In this document: positions 27,954 to 35,763 of the stretch, in pieces
Layout: the number at the start of each line of letters is the position of its first letter
Numbering within the stretch: the first letter of the stretch is position 1
Assembly (NCBI RefSeq): GCF_017355875.1
Contig: NZ_JAFEWC010000003.1
Span: 873,001 to 937,000 of the forward strand
Source of the DNA: Aridibaculum aurantiacum
GTDB taxonomy: Bacteria; Bacteroidota; Bacteroidia; Chitinophagales; Chitinophagaceae
Length of the DNA stretch: 64,000 bases
Direction: 5' to 3'
The notes under the pieces: model-generated
Told to the model about the DNA's origin: nothing
The model's input: the letters and a program-made list of their open reading frames with translations, nothing else
The model's database searches: none
Translations under genes and position numbers: made by a program

Positions 27954-28646
27954 ATGAGAACAGTCATCACTACTATTCTTCTACTTCTTTTGTTGACAAG
28001 TTGCAATGACAGCAAGACAGCAACTGTTACTCATGCCAAAACGGCTGACACAGACCAAATTGATACAACACTTTTGCATGTGGACACTGCCATAATCTTT
28101 GGAGAGACGTACAAAGCTTTATATAAAACAAACGACACTCTATATGTGCTAAACACCAGGGCTGACACTATATTAAAACTTGGTGACCTTCATGCTAACT
28201 TTGAATTTGACGACTTCAGTGGTGACGGATTGAAAGACATCAGAATTCACTACATGAGTAATGTGCCTGCAATTCAAGACCTGCTTCTATTCGATAAGTC
28301 AACAAAGAATTTCAAATTGGTTGAGAAGTTCTCGGATTTTCCTGACCCAAAACCATTAGGAGGAACAAAGTATTATTTTTCCTACCATCGTAGCGGTTGT
28401 GCTGATATGAATTGGGACAGCGACTTGTTTTATATAGACAACTATAAAGCAATTAGGATTGGCAACATAGCAGGCTATGAGTGTGAGAACAGAGATGTAA
28501 AAGACGGTGTTTATATTCACAGGGTACAAGGAAACAAGAAGACGCTTATGGAGAAAAAGCCGATAGGAATAATAGAGCAATACAAGGACAATAAGTGGGG
28601 CTTCATAGAGGCTTATTGGACAAAAAATTACAAACGGTTCGGGTGA
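27954..28646 (+). CDS. Cassette 7: lipoprotein of unknown function
   Basis: 230 residues from ATG 27954. Signal peptide with lipobox LLTSC (Cys about 17). The mature protein contains an EF-loop/FG-GAP-like segment FDDFSGDGLKDIRI (about 90-104), suggesting a calcium-binding beta-propeller-type repeat, and later GCADMNWDSDLFYID. The frame continues open upstream to ATG 27891 inside attC-6, giving a fused 251-residue product in principle, but the lipobox supports the internal start. Probably periplasmic or outer-membrane anchored. Confidence 0.65.
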   Translation: MRTVITTILLLLLLTSCNDSKTATVTHAKTADTDQIDTTLLHVDTAIIFGETYKALYKTNDTLYVLNTRADTILKLGDLHANFEFDDFSGDGLKDIRIHYMSNVPAIQDLLLFDKSTKNFKLVEKFSDFPDPKPLGGTKYYFSYHRSGCADMNWDSDLFYIDNYKAIRIGNIAGYECENRDVKDGVYIHRVQGNKKTLMEKKPIGIIEQYKDNKWGFIEAYWTKNYKRFG

Positions 28647-28658
28647 AAGAAAAGCTGC

Positions 28659-28794
28659 CTACAACATGCATGTTTATGTAATACTGGCGGAAGGACATAA
28701 AACCAATCTTTTCTATCTTTAATCATCATCAACAAGTTTATGGAGCGACGGTATTTCAAATGCCAGTACTACATAAACATGTTCGACGTTGGTG
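28659..28794 (+). other. attC-7 (136 bp, family A)
   Basis: Left box CTACAAC and right core GTTGGTG. GCCTACAAC complements the start of cassette 7, GTTGTAGGC. Confidence 0.88.
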
Positions 28795-28830
28795 GCAATC
28801 GGAAAACCCTAAACATCACAGCTATTAATT

Positions 28831-29366
28831 ATGAGAGTTGGTTCTTCTCCAGGTAAACATTTGTATAGTCGCGGTTGGTTTGGACTTATTCCACTAATCG
28901 GGGGTTTTGTTGGACTTGGATTAATTGTGTTAGGTATTTTCAAGTACAAGGATAGAAAACTCATCCTTATTGGTTCAGCAGCATTGCTTTTTACTGTTGT
29001 AATCTATTCTTCTATGATTTATTACTTTGAATACAGCACGACGTTTCGCGAAGACTTTGCTGTTTTCTCACAACCAAAAATGGACGAACTTATTAAAAGC
29101 ATAGAGTTCTACAAAACTGAGAATGCACAATATCCAGACAGTCTTCAAGAGCTAACCAACAAGAATGAAATGGTGCAGATATACGACCCAATATCGCAAC
29201 GTGAGGGTGGAGAAAATGGTGGCGATTTTATTACCAGCGTGTGGAAAACAAATACTTTTTGTTTTCAGCGGGTGTTGATAGACTGCCATTCACTGAAGAC
29301 GATATTTTTCCATCAGCGAATTATTTTGACAGTACGAAGACAGGATTGATCAAGCCTTCCTATTGA
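28831..29366 (+). pseudogene. Cassette 8: membrane protein with pseudopilin-like segment, frameshifted near its end
   Basis: The uninterrupted frame gives 172 residues ending at 29349. The last ~40 residues look wrong. From about 29223 the adjacent frame encodes a far better ending (RFYYQRVENKYFLFSAGVD, then DDIFPSANYFD and IKPSY), stopping at 29364-29366, 5 nt before the attC left box, exactly where a cassette stop is expected. A one-base loss around 29205-29225 would explain this. The protein has two or three N-terminal membrane helices (about 17-65), then KSIEFYKTENAQYPDSLQEL, as in the periplasmic part of type II secretion pseudopilins. It is either a decayed gene or an assembly error. 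Confidence 0.75.
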
Positions 29367-29370
29367 CTGC

Positions 29371-29566
29371 CACCAACATGCGTATTGCCAATAGTTGGGC
29401 GGGAAGATGTATCAGTCGCCTGCTGTTCGCTAATCGTCTTTGGTTCCTGCTGAATGTTCTCTTTGGTTTTTGTTTCATACTTTCAGCATTAAATAATAAA
29501 TCAACAGTTGTACGGGCGGAAGGAACACAGAATACCAAACCATCGCCAATACGTCCAACGTTATGT
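29371..29566 (+). other. attC-8 (196 bp)
   Basis: Left box CACCAAC and right core GTTATGT. GCCACCAAC complements the start of cassette 8, GTTGGTGGC. Arms GCGTATTGCC and GCCAATACG pair. Confidence 0.82.
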
Positions 29567-29595
29567 GCCATTAAAACCAACTTCATAGATACCTT

Positions 29596-30135
29596 ATGGG
29601 GCAGCTAAACTTCTTCATGACAGAATATGAAATATTGAATGAAGTGAACGAATTACTTGCTTCTCGCGATTTCATCATATTTGACAGAGCTTTTTTTGAT
29701 GACGAAGTTCCTAAAGCCGTCAATGACTTTAGGAGCATTGAACAAGTAGATAAGCTCATAATTTGGTTAAGGAATAGGCAATCTGAACCGAGATGTTTGT
29801 CGAAGGGCACAGGTGAAATGACAGGTAAATATTTATTCAATACCTACAAAGACCCAATAATTCAATTTGACATAGGACGTACAATTGATAAATTAGTATC
29901 GCCCAGTAGACTGTACTATAAATTTGGATGGATAGCAGATGACGAACTACGTGAGCTGCATGGAAAGTTGACAACTAAGATTGTAAGAAGTTTTAAGAAG
30001 AAGCTTATCACAAGTAAGCGACTAAAGCCCTTCTATATTTCTGAGGGCATAAATAAGCGTTTAGACGAGGGTTATGAAGTGGAACTTGGAAAGGGAGGAA
30101 TGAGAGTGTCTAAACTCGAACTTAACGGCACATAA
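29596..30135 (+). CDS. Cassette 9: soluble protein of unknown function
   Basis: 179 residues from ATG 29596; ATG 29617 (MTEYEILNE) is an equally plausible start. No signal peptide or membrane helix, so cytoplasmic. Mostly alpha-helical at the start, with a basic C-terminal part (KIVRSFKKKLITSKRLK). No family recognised. The stop codon TAA (30133-30135) lies inside the left core box ACATAAC of its own attC, so coding sequence and recombination site overlap. Confidence 0.6.
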   Translation: MGQLNFFMTEYEILNEVNELLASRDFIIFDRAFFDDEVPKAVNDFRSIEQVDKLIIWLRNRQSEPRCLSKGTGEMTGKYLFNTYKDPIIQFDIGRTIDKLVSPSRLYYKFGWIADDELRELHGKLTTKIVRSFKKKLITSKRLKPFYISEGINKRLDEGYEVELGKGGMRVSKLELNGT

Positions 30136-30329
30136 CATGCGTATTTGTGCAAGTGTGGCAGAATGACGACAGCTTCAGCTGTAGTTCATTATTCTGCTGC
30201 TGTTTCGGCTGAATGTTTATTAATAAGCTTTTTTAGTTTATCATCAACAGCAGTATCTTTAGCCAGACATTTGTTCGGGCTGAATGTTCCCTGAATACCT
30301 CACCTGCACAAATACGTCCAACGTTAGTG
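30130..30329 (+). other. attC-9 (200 bp, family B)
   Basis: Left box ACATAAC, which contains the stop codon of cassette 9, and right core GTTAGTG. GGCACATAAC is the exact reverse complement of the start of cassette 9, GTTATGTGCC. Confidence 0.87.
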
Positions 30330-30372
30330 GCAATGCGACGCTGACAGTATCAATTTCATATTGACAAACTTC

Positions 30373-30876
30373 ATGAGCCTTATTTTTCTACACATACCTG
30401 TTGTATTCGGATTAAGCATTGAGGTTTATTTTTTCCTTTTAATAATTGGTGTGCCGACGTTTTCCTTTTGGAAGTGGTTCTTTAGAAAGCGTTACACTAT
30501 TTACAAGAAAAGAATTGTAGCAACATGGATTGCTACTCTTTTTGTTACACCTGTTGTTTATACTTTATTGGTTGTGCTGTTTATATTTGGACTTCCATTT
30601 GAAACTCGCAAAGACTTTAATAGGCAACAATGGTTAAAAGACAGAGAAGGACGATTTAGAATGGCACATGACATTATAAAAAGTAGAATGTTGATTGGTA
30701 AAGATACAAGCGAAGTCAAAGAAGTCTTAGGTACTCCAAGCTTTGGAGGTGACACAACACAAGTGTGGTTTTATGACATGGGTATGGGAGATGGGTATCA
30801 CTCTCATGACCTTCGGTTGTGGCTTGACAGCAAGCGGAGGGTTAAGTTGGTAGAACACATCAAACATGATGATTAA
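30373..30876 (+). CDS. Cassette 10: membrane protein with BamE/SmpA-like C-terminal domain
   Basis: 167 residues from ATG 30373; an in-frame TTG four codons earlier is possible. Two or three membrane helices (about 5-28, 50-75) precede a soluble domain of ~85 residues. The soluble part has LIGKDTSEVKEVLGTPS followed by a QVWFYDMG strand, the alpha-alpha-beta-beta pattern of the SmpA/BamE fold (conserved G-x-P turn). In other bacteria that fold is used in outer-membrane assembly or small envelope sensors. The real role is unknown. Confidence 0.6.
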   Translation: MSLIFLHIPVVFGLSIEVYFFLLIIGVPTFSFWKWFFRKRYTIYKKRIVATWIATLFVTPVVYTLLVVLFIFGLPFETRKDFNRQQWLKDREGRFRMAHDIIKSRMLIGKDTSEVKEVLGTPSFGGDTTQVWFYDMGMGDGYHSHDLRLWLDSKRRVKLVEHIKHDD

Positions 30877-30888
30877 CATAGCACATGC

Positions 30889-31081
30889 CACTAACATGCG
30901 GTTTCATGCAAGCGCGGCGGAAGAGATAGCAATCGGCAGTGGTATTTTATTCATCTTCGGTTCGGGCGGAAGGTTATCTGTTGAGCAAAAGCAATTAACT
31001 TGAACATTAATTTCAAATCAACGTCGGCCTAAACGGAAATGGGGTGAATGCCGCACCTGCATGAAGCCGTGAACGTTGTAA
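30889..31081 (+). other. attC-10 (193 bp)
   Basis: Left box CACTAAC and right core GTTGTAA. GCCACTAAC complements the start of cassette 10, GTTAGTGGC. Arms CGGTTTCATGCAAGCGCGGC and GCCGCACCTGCATGAAGCCG pair. Confidence 0.85.
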
Positions 31082-31091
31082 GCAATCCAAC

Positions 31092-31598
31092 ATGACACCT
31101 CGCATACATATTGGCTTCTTGACAATCATCACTAGTTTAACAAACTTTCTTTATGGACAGGCGAATGTTGAGGAGGTTCTTCAAGTAGACACATCTAAGA
31201 CTACTATCATCTCACTTGCTAAAAGCCCAAAGTGGTTTCATCCGTTTGACACTACGTACAAACCAGCTTTTCTAACTAACAACGATATTAAAATTATTGA
31301 CAGCCTTTTAATTGTTGCGGTCGCGACTTATAATAACAATTTAGCACCAGAGGAAAAGAACCGAAGTATTGAATTAGACAAGTACAACTACAGAAAGCAA
31401 CTATTTGCGGCGAGCAACGGTAGAGGAGAAAAATTTGTTTATGTTAACTGCTTTTGCGACACAATTACCGAGTACTGGAGAAACAGGTGGAAAACAGAAG
31501 TATTCGTTGTTGCAGATGGAGGACAGTGTTTCTTTCAGTTCAAGGTCAGTTTAGCTAAAATGACAATTTTAAAATTTGGTATCAATGGCTTTGGTTGA
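31092..31598 (+). CDS. Cassette 11: secreted protein of unknown function
   Basis: 168 residues beginning 11 nt after the junction. A signal peptide (about 1-23, ending LYGQ) is followed by a soluble domain with conserved-looking NYRKQLFAASNGRGEKFVYV and CFCDTI. The end GGQCFFQFKVSLA resembles the last strand pair of small periplasmic proteins found in Bacteroidota, but I cannot name a family. The stop is 10 nt before its attC. Confidence 0.6.
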   Translation: MTPRIHIGFLTIITSLTNFLYGQANVEEVLQVDTSKTTIISLAKSPKWFHPFDTTYKPAFLTNNDIKIIDSLLIVAVATYNNNLAPEEKNRSIELDKYNYRKQLFAASNGRGEKFVYVNCFCDTITEYWRNRWKTEVFVVADGGQCFFQFKVSLAKMTILKFGINGFG

Positions 31599-31607
31599 AT
31601 GGACTGC

Positions 31608-31742
31608 TTACAACATGCATGTTTATGTAATACTGGCGGAAGAACATTAACCCCAAATTTTTATCTTTAATCATCATCAACAAGTTTATGAAGCGTTAGT
31701 ATTTAAAATGCCAGTACTACATAAACATGTTCAACGTTGGCT
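31608..31742 (+). other. attC-11 (135 bp, family A)
   Basis: Left box TTACAAC and right core GTTGGCT. GCTTACAAC complements the start of cassette 11, GTTGTAAGC. Confidence 0.88.
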
Positions 31743-31782
31743 GCAAGCAGTGCTTAACCGTATTGAAAAGGACAGAATATAG

Positions 31783-32295
31783 ATGGAAGATTTGAGATAT
31801 AGCACAGGATTGAAAAGATTTTGGGCTGCTATTGTTGACGGAATTGTTTTCCTCCCATTCATTCTACTAGGTAATTGGATATTCGAAGAGCCAAGACATA
31901 TCTATTCTGAATTTGCTTGGAATGCTTTTCTGATTTTCGCTTCTTCACTTTATGTGACAATTCTTCACTACAAATTCGGACAAACTGTGGGGAAGTGGGT
32001 AGTTGGAATTCAAGTATTAGATGTTGGTGAAACACGAAAGCTAACTCTACGACAAGCTGTATTGAGGGACATATTTGCGTGGATTTTGGCAATAACAGGC
32101 ACGCTATATTACGGTTATTTGATTTTTCAAAATAACAGGGAACATTCCCTCATAAACGAGTATACTGAATTTGGGAACACACCATTATGGATTTGGACAC
32201 TCTTGGAACTCTTAACTATGTTGACCAACCGAAAGCGAAGAGCATTACATGATTTTATAGCGAGTTCAGTCGTAGTAAGGACAAGCAAACCCTAA
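31783..32295 (+). CDS. Cassette 12: RDD-family membrane protein
   Basis: 170 residues with three to four membrane helices. RDD-family features are present: an N-terminal LKRFWAAIVDGIVF (the Arg and Asp of the name), GQTVGKWVVGIQVLD after helix 2, LRQAVLRD before helix 3, and the terminal KRRALHDFIASSVVV. RDD proteins are small inner-membrane proteins of mostly unknown function, some implicated in ion transport. Well preserved, so probably functional. Confidence 0.85.
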   Translation: MEDLRYSTGLKRFWAAIVDGIVFLPFILLGNWIFEEPRHIYSEFAWNAFLIFASSLYVTILHYKFGQTVGKWVVGIQVLDVGETRKLTLRQAVLRDIFAWILAITGTLYYGYLIFQNNREHSLINEYTEFGNTPLWIWTLLELLTMLTNRKRRALHDFIASSVVVRTSKP

Positions 32296-32310
32296 GTGAA
32301 AGAAGCCTGC

Positions 32311-32509
32311 AGCCAACAATCGTATTTGTGCAAGTGCGGCTGAATTTTAACAGCGTCGGCTGTAGCTCATAATTCTGCTGCTGTTCGGTCGGAAGAATAT
32401 CTATTTGCTGTAGTAAATAATCATCAACAGCAGTATCTTTAACCACGCATTTGTACGGGCTTAATGTTCCCTGAATACCACACCTGCACAAATTCGTCTA
32501 ACCTTGTAG
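32311..32509 (+). other. attC-12 (199 bp, family B) with mutated right core CTT
   Basis: Left box AGCCAAC, and TGCAGCCAAC complements the start of cassette 12, GTTGGCTGCA. The right core reads CTTGTAG (32503-32509) where all sister sites read GTT; the G at the exchange point is lost. Confidence 0.82.
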
Positions 32510-32551
32510 GCAAGGCAAAAACACCACATTCACAATTTAAAGTTTTGACAA

Positions 32552-33064
32552 ATGAAGGAATTCTATTTAGTGTTCTTGTTCGCCTTAACTCTAACTTCCA
32601 ATTCGTTTGGGCAAAATAAGGTTAAATCAAATCAACCCAAAACAGCAACGACACAACTCGATAAACTGATAGGTACTTGGAGACTGATTGAATTCTCAGA
32701 TTTAGATACTGCAACCTTAGAATGGAAATACCAATATGGAAGAAATCCAAAGGGTTATTTTACATATAGCAAATCCGGCATTGTCAATATCAACATTTCG
32801 GCGGAAGCACCTTTGAAAATTTCAAGGGATTCGGCCAAAAACTATAATATCAGTTTGCTCAATTGGATAAATAAGTATTCAGTAGGATATTTTGGAACTT
32901 ACACAGTTGATTTCGACAAGTCTATTTTGACACATCGTGTTGAAGGTGGGTCTTTACCTTGGTATATTGACACTGACCAAGCACGACATTTTGTATTAAA
33001 AAACGATACTTTGACAATAGGAAATAGTAAAACGTGGAAACGTGTTCTTGTAAAAACAGACTAA
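32552..33064 (+). CDS. Cassette 13: secreted lipocalin-like domain protein
   Basis: 170 residues: signal peptide (about 1-20, ending SFG), a short linker, then a lipocalin-like domain. The domain starts LIGTWRLIEFSD (the G-x-W hallmark of the first strand) and continues with GYFTYSKSGIVNINIS and YFGTYTVDFDKSILTHRVEG. It matches the bacterial Lipocalin_5-type family of unknown ligand. Probably periplasmic. The junction before it has a mutated core (CTT), so this cassette may no longer be excised on its own. Confidence 0.75.
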   Translation: MKEFYLVFLFALTLTSNSFGQNKVKSNQPKTATTQLDKLIGTWRLIEFSDLDTATLEWKYQYGRNPKGYFTYSKSGIVNINISAEAPLKISRDSAKNYNISLLNWINKYSVGYFGTYTVDFDKSILTHRVEGGSLPWYIDTDQARHFVLKNDTLTIGNSKTWKRVLVKTD

Positions 33065-33082
33065 TGAGTTCCGATGCCCTGC

Positions 33083-33279
33083 CTACAACATTTGGTTTGC
33101 TGTTATGCCGGCAGACGAAACGCAGCATTAGTTTTTTGTTCCCTAATCAGCAGCAGTTTCGGCTGACCGAACGCAGGTTAACGATAGAATAAAAATTGTA
33201 CTTTGGTCTTCTATTTGGCTTTTGTTTCAGTCAGACGAATATAAAAGCCCGGCACAGCAGCAAGCCGTAAACGTTAACT
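33083..33279 (+). other. attC-13 (197 bp)
   Basis: Left box CTACAAC and right core GTTAACT. GCCTACAAC complements GTTGTAGGC, the unmutated form of the start of cassette 13. Arms GGTTTGCTG..GCCGG and CCGGCACAGCAGCAAGCC pair. Confidence 0.82.
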
Positions 33280-33307
33280 ATCATTATAGTTTAGTTCTTC
33301 TTGTTCT

Positions 33308-33907
33308 ATGAGTAATGAAAAGATTATTATTGAGGAGTATTCCCCAAACTGGGCGTCGGTGTTTCAGCAATTACGGTCAATTTATCTTAGGCATTTGGCA
33401 GACGTTGTAACAGACGTGCAACACGTAGGTAGCACTTCCGTTGTCGGCCTCGCTGCAAAGCCGATCATTGACATTGATCTTGTTATACCCAATCGGGAGA
33501 ACCTTGTTGTTGTGATCAAGAGACTTCACTTGCTCGGTTATGATCACCGTGGAGATTTGGGCATTAAGGATAGAGAGGCTTTTAAGCGGCGATCCGACCA
33601 TGTACCCTTTGACCCTCACATCCGTACCTGGCCAAATCATCATTTATACGTTTGCCCCTCAGACAGCATTGCCTTGAAGAATCACCTGGCGCTCCGTGAT
33701 TTTCTATTCCGACATCCCGCCCAAGCAACAGCTTATGGAGAGCTTAAAAAAAGGCTGGCACTAGAACACCCCTATGATATTGACCGCTATATTGAAGGCA
33801 AAACCCCTTTTATAACCGGGGTCTTGCGTGCGGTTGGATTTGACCAACACGCCCTAAATGACATTGCTCGTGACAACAGCCTCGCAAACCTAAAAAGCAA
33901 CCGTTAA
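33308..33907 (+). CDS. Cassette 14: GrpB-family (UPF0157) nucleotidyltransferase-fold protein
   Basis: 199 residues. The family core is clear: HVGSTSVVGLAAKPIIDIDLV (a nucleotidyltransferase-fold GS motif and DxD pair, about residues 39-59), then GDLGIKDREAFKRR and the HHLYVCPSDS segment. Cytoplasmic. GrpB proteins occur widely as single genes with an unknown substrate; the fold suggests nucleotidyl or CoA-type transfer. Its 3' attC is missing: the sequence runs directly into the remnant called below. Confidence 0.88.
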   Translation: MSNEKIIIEEYSPNWASVFQQLRSIYLRHLADVVTDVQHVGSTSVVGLAAKPIIDIDLVIPNRENLVVVIKRLHLLGYDHRGDLGIKDREAFKRRSDHVPFDPHIRTWPNHHLYVCPSDSIALKNHLALRDFLFRHPAQATAYGELKKRLALEHPYDIDRYIEGKTPFITGVLRAVGFDQHALNDIARDNSLANLKSNR

Positions 33908-33934
33908 CACTATGTTTCTAAAACAGCGGCTTGA

Positions 33935-34201
33935 CTGAAAAGGCTGGTTTCTTATGAGCTTAATTTTTTAGAACAAGACAGCAGCATTATAAACTATTGG
34001 TATCCCCAACCATATTTCAAGATTAATGGAAATCGAGCGATTGCTGTTTATGGGAATTATATTGAAGATTTGTTTAAGTTGAAGAGAGATGGTTTCTGGA
34101 CTGTCCGTGAACTTTTCGGAACAAGGGTACTTGAGGTACAAGATGTTCGGATAGAAGATGTCCAGCTAGAAGATATCCGAAAGGATACTACTTCGGATTG
34201 A
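33935..34201 (+). pseudogene. Cassette 15 remnant: 5'-truncated gene
   Basis: An 88-codon open frame without a usable start codon (an in-frame TGA at 33932-33934 precedes it). It encodes an unbroken protein end: INYWYPQPYFKINGNRA, LKRDGFWTVRELFGTR and a final VLEVQDVRIEDVQLEDI that looks like degenerate five-residue repeats. The frame ends 22 nt before the left arm of the next attC, the normal cassette layout. The start of this cassette and the attC of the GrpB cassette appear to have been deleted together. Confidence 0.65.
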
Positions 34202-34223
34202 AATTTATGCATACCAAAGCAGC

Positions 34224-34421
34224 CGCTAATAATTGGCTTGCTACTATGCTGGCTAACCTAACGCAACATCAACTTTCGTTTCGCTTATCAGCAGTAGTTC
34301 CACCATCACCGAACACTATTGAGCAGTAGAAATAAACTTGTACATTAGTTCATCATTCGGCTTCGGTCGTCGGCGGACCGAACACAGAATACCGCCACAA
34401 CGCAAGCCGCCAACGTTAGCA
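34224..34421 (+). other. attC-15 (198 bp) with altered left box
   Basis: Left box reads CGCTAAT instead of ending AAC; right core GTTAGCA. Arms TTGGCTTGCTACTATGCTGG and CGCCACAACGCAAGCCGCCAA pair imperfectly. The left box does not match the start of cassette 14, consistent with two cassettes fused by deletion. Confidence 0.7.
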
Positions 34422-34465
34422 GCTTTGGGCATACGCTGCTGATGTTTTTAATATGAGTATAAAAG

Positions 34466-34948
34466 ATGGAATTAGTAAGGAAATACTGGATAGTAATTAT
34501 GGCGACGTTTGGGCTTTGTATGTTCATTAAGCCAGCTCTATGTTTCCTAATACTTGGGGCGCTTATATCATATCTAGGTTTTGCAGCAGTAATATTTCTG
34601 AAAAAAATCAGAAGGATTGGAGTTGATTGGACAGGGAACATAATTGAGTATCAATCTGACCGCGATGGCCACAAGACCCCTGTAATTGAGTTCACTACTT
34701 TGACCGGTGATATAATCAAAGAAAAACCTTTTGTTTACGCTTCGACAGATTTAAGTAAAATAAGAACGTATAGAAAGTTTATTGACCAATCGGTGCCAAT
34801 TTTGTATGACCCTGATGATCCCAAAAAATTTGTTCTAAAGAATGAAGAAGGCTTTAATTACATTATTTTCATCGTTTTCATACTGGCAGGATTATTTTCT
34901 GTTGGAGTAAGCATCGGTTGGTTATTAGGTTATATAAAAATGGGGTAA
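34466..34948 (+). CDS. Cassette 16: DUF3592-like membrane protein
   Basis: 160 residues. Two N-terminal helices (about 7-25, 28-47) and one or two C-terminal helices (about 132-158) enclose a beta domain. That domain has TGNIIEYQSDRDGHKTPVIEFTT and later VPILYDPDDPKKFVL; the YDP-x2-P motif is typical of DUF3592 membrane proteins of unknown function. The gene starts 45 nt after its junction. Confidence 0.7.
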   Translation: MELVRKYWIVIMATFGLCMFIKPALCFLILGALISYLGFAAVIFLKKIRRIGVDWTGNIIEYQSDRDGHKTPVIEFTTLTGDIIKEKPFVYASTDLSKIRTYRKFIDQSVPILYDPDDPKKFVLKNEEGFNYIIFIVFILAGLFSVGVSIGWLLGYIKMG

Positions 34949-34969
34949 ACAAGACAATTCTTAAGCAAT

Positions 34970-34993
34970 TGGATGAAGCCGTGAACGTTGTAA
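34970..34993 (+). other. Truncated attC-16 (right end only)
   Basis: Only the last part of a site remains: GATGAAGCCGTGAAC followed by core GTTGTAA (34987-34993). It is identical over this stretch to the right end of attC-10 apart from the first base. The left box and arm that should follow the stop at 34948 are absent. Confidence 0.7.
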
Positions 34994-35023
34994 GCATGCT
35001 GGATTAGAGATTAAATTACAAAG

Positions 35024-35533
35024 ATGAATTCAATGAGCAGATTTAAGAAAGAGCATGTCGTAGTATTTATTCCAACATTTTTTGTCCTAAATGTTCTTGC
35101 TGGTCTTAATATTCTCATCAGAATGAATTTCAGTTTAAGTAATGACTACGAAGCATTTTCCTTTATAGGTGGAAAACCATCTGAGATCAAAATGCTACTT
35201 ATGGGTTTTAGGAACTTGCAAGATATATTTTACTTCATCTGCTTAACATTGGTTTTTACTATGATCAGTGTAAGCTTTATAAGAAGCCAAATCATAAAAA
35301 ATGGTGGTAGAAGTGGAACAATCCTAAACTCCGTAATACTCACCTTTTTGTTGGCATCACTTTACATCATGTATAAACTTCTTTATGCTTTTAAATTTAA
35401 TAAAGAATACTTCAATGTTTATTGGAGTGACATTAAGAGGGAAACTTTGATTTTATTTATTATTTATCTCTTTATTTCCATTCCGATAACATTTTTAAGT
35501 TCTAAACAAATAGCGAAGTCCATTAAACTCTAA
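35024..35533 (+). CDS. Cassette 17: four-helix membrane protein of unknown function
   Basis: 169 residues with four predicted membrane helices (about 12-32, 66-88, 103-124, 142-163) and short polar loops. No family recognised. Two alternative starts (residues 1 and 4) are close together. The first bases after its junction (TTGTAAGC) are the same as those of cassette 11. Confidence 0.55.
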   Translation: MNSMSRFKKEHVVVFIPTFFVLNVLAGLNILIRMNFSLSNDYEAFSFIGGKPSEIKMLLMGFRNLQDIFYFICLTLVFTMISVSFIRSQIIKNGGRSGTILNSVILTFLLASLYIMYKLLYAFKFNKEYFNVYWSDIKRETLILFIIYLFISIPITFLSSKQIAKSIKL

Positions 35534-35545
35534 AATAAGCACAGC

Positions 35546-35737
35546 ATACAACAGTAGTTGGCAAAAGATGGGCTGAATGTTGAGAACATCAGCAGCATTT
35601 AACCATCATCTTCAGCTTCGGCTGAAAAATCAATAGTCTGCTTTTGTTCTTTATCTTGTGCAGTAGAAAATTATTGGTCAGAAGTTCGGGCTGAATAGCC
35701 ATCAAACCCATCCTTCGCCGATACTTTTACGTTGGTG
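35546..35737 (+). other. attC-17 (192 bp)
   Basis: Left box ATACAAC and right core GTTGGTG. GCATACAAC complements the start of cassette 17 at 8 of 9 positions. Arms AGTTGGCAAAAGATGGG and CCCATCCTTCGCCGATAC pair. Confidence 0.8.
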
Positions 35738-35763
35738 GCAATTCGCAGACAGCTTCAAATTCA

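Noticed and set aside
29363-29608. 81-codon + strand frame (and a 78-codon minus frame)
   Set aside because: They lie within attC-8 and the following junction.
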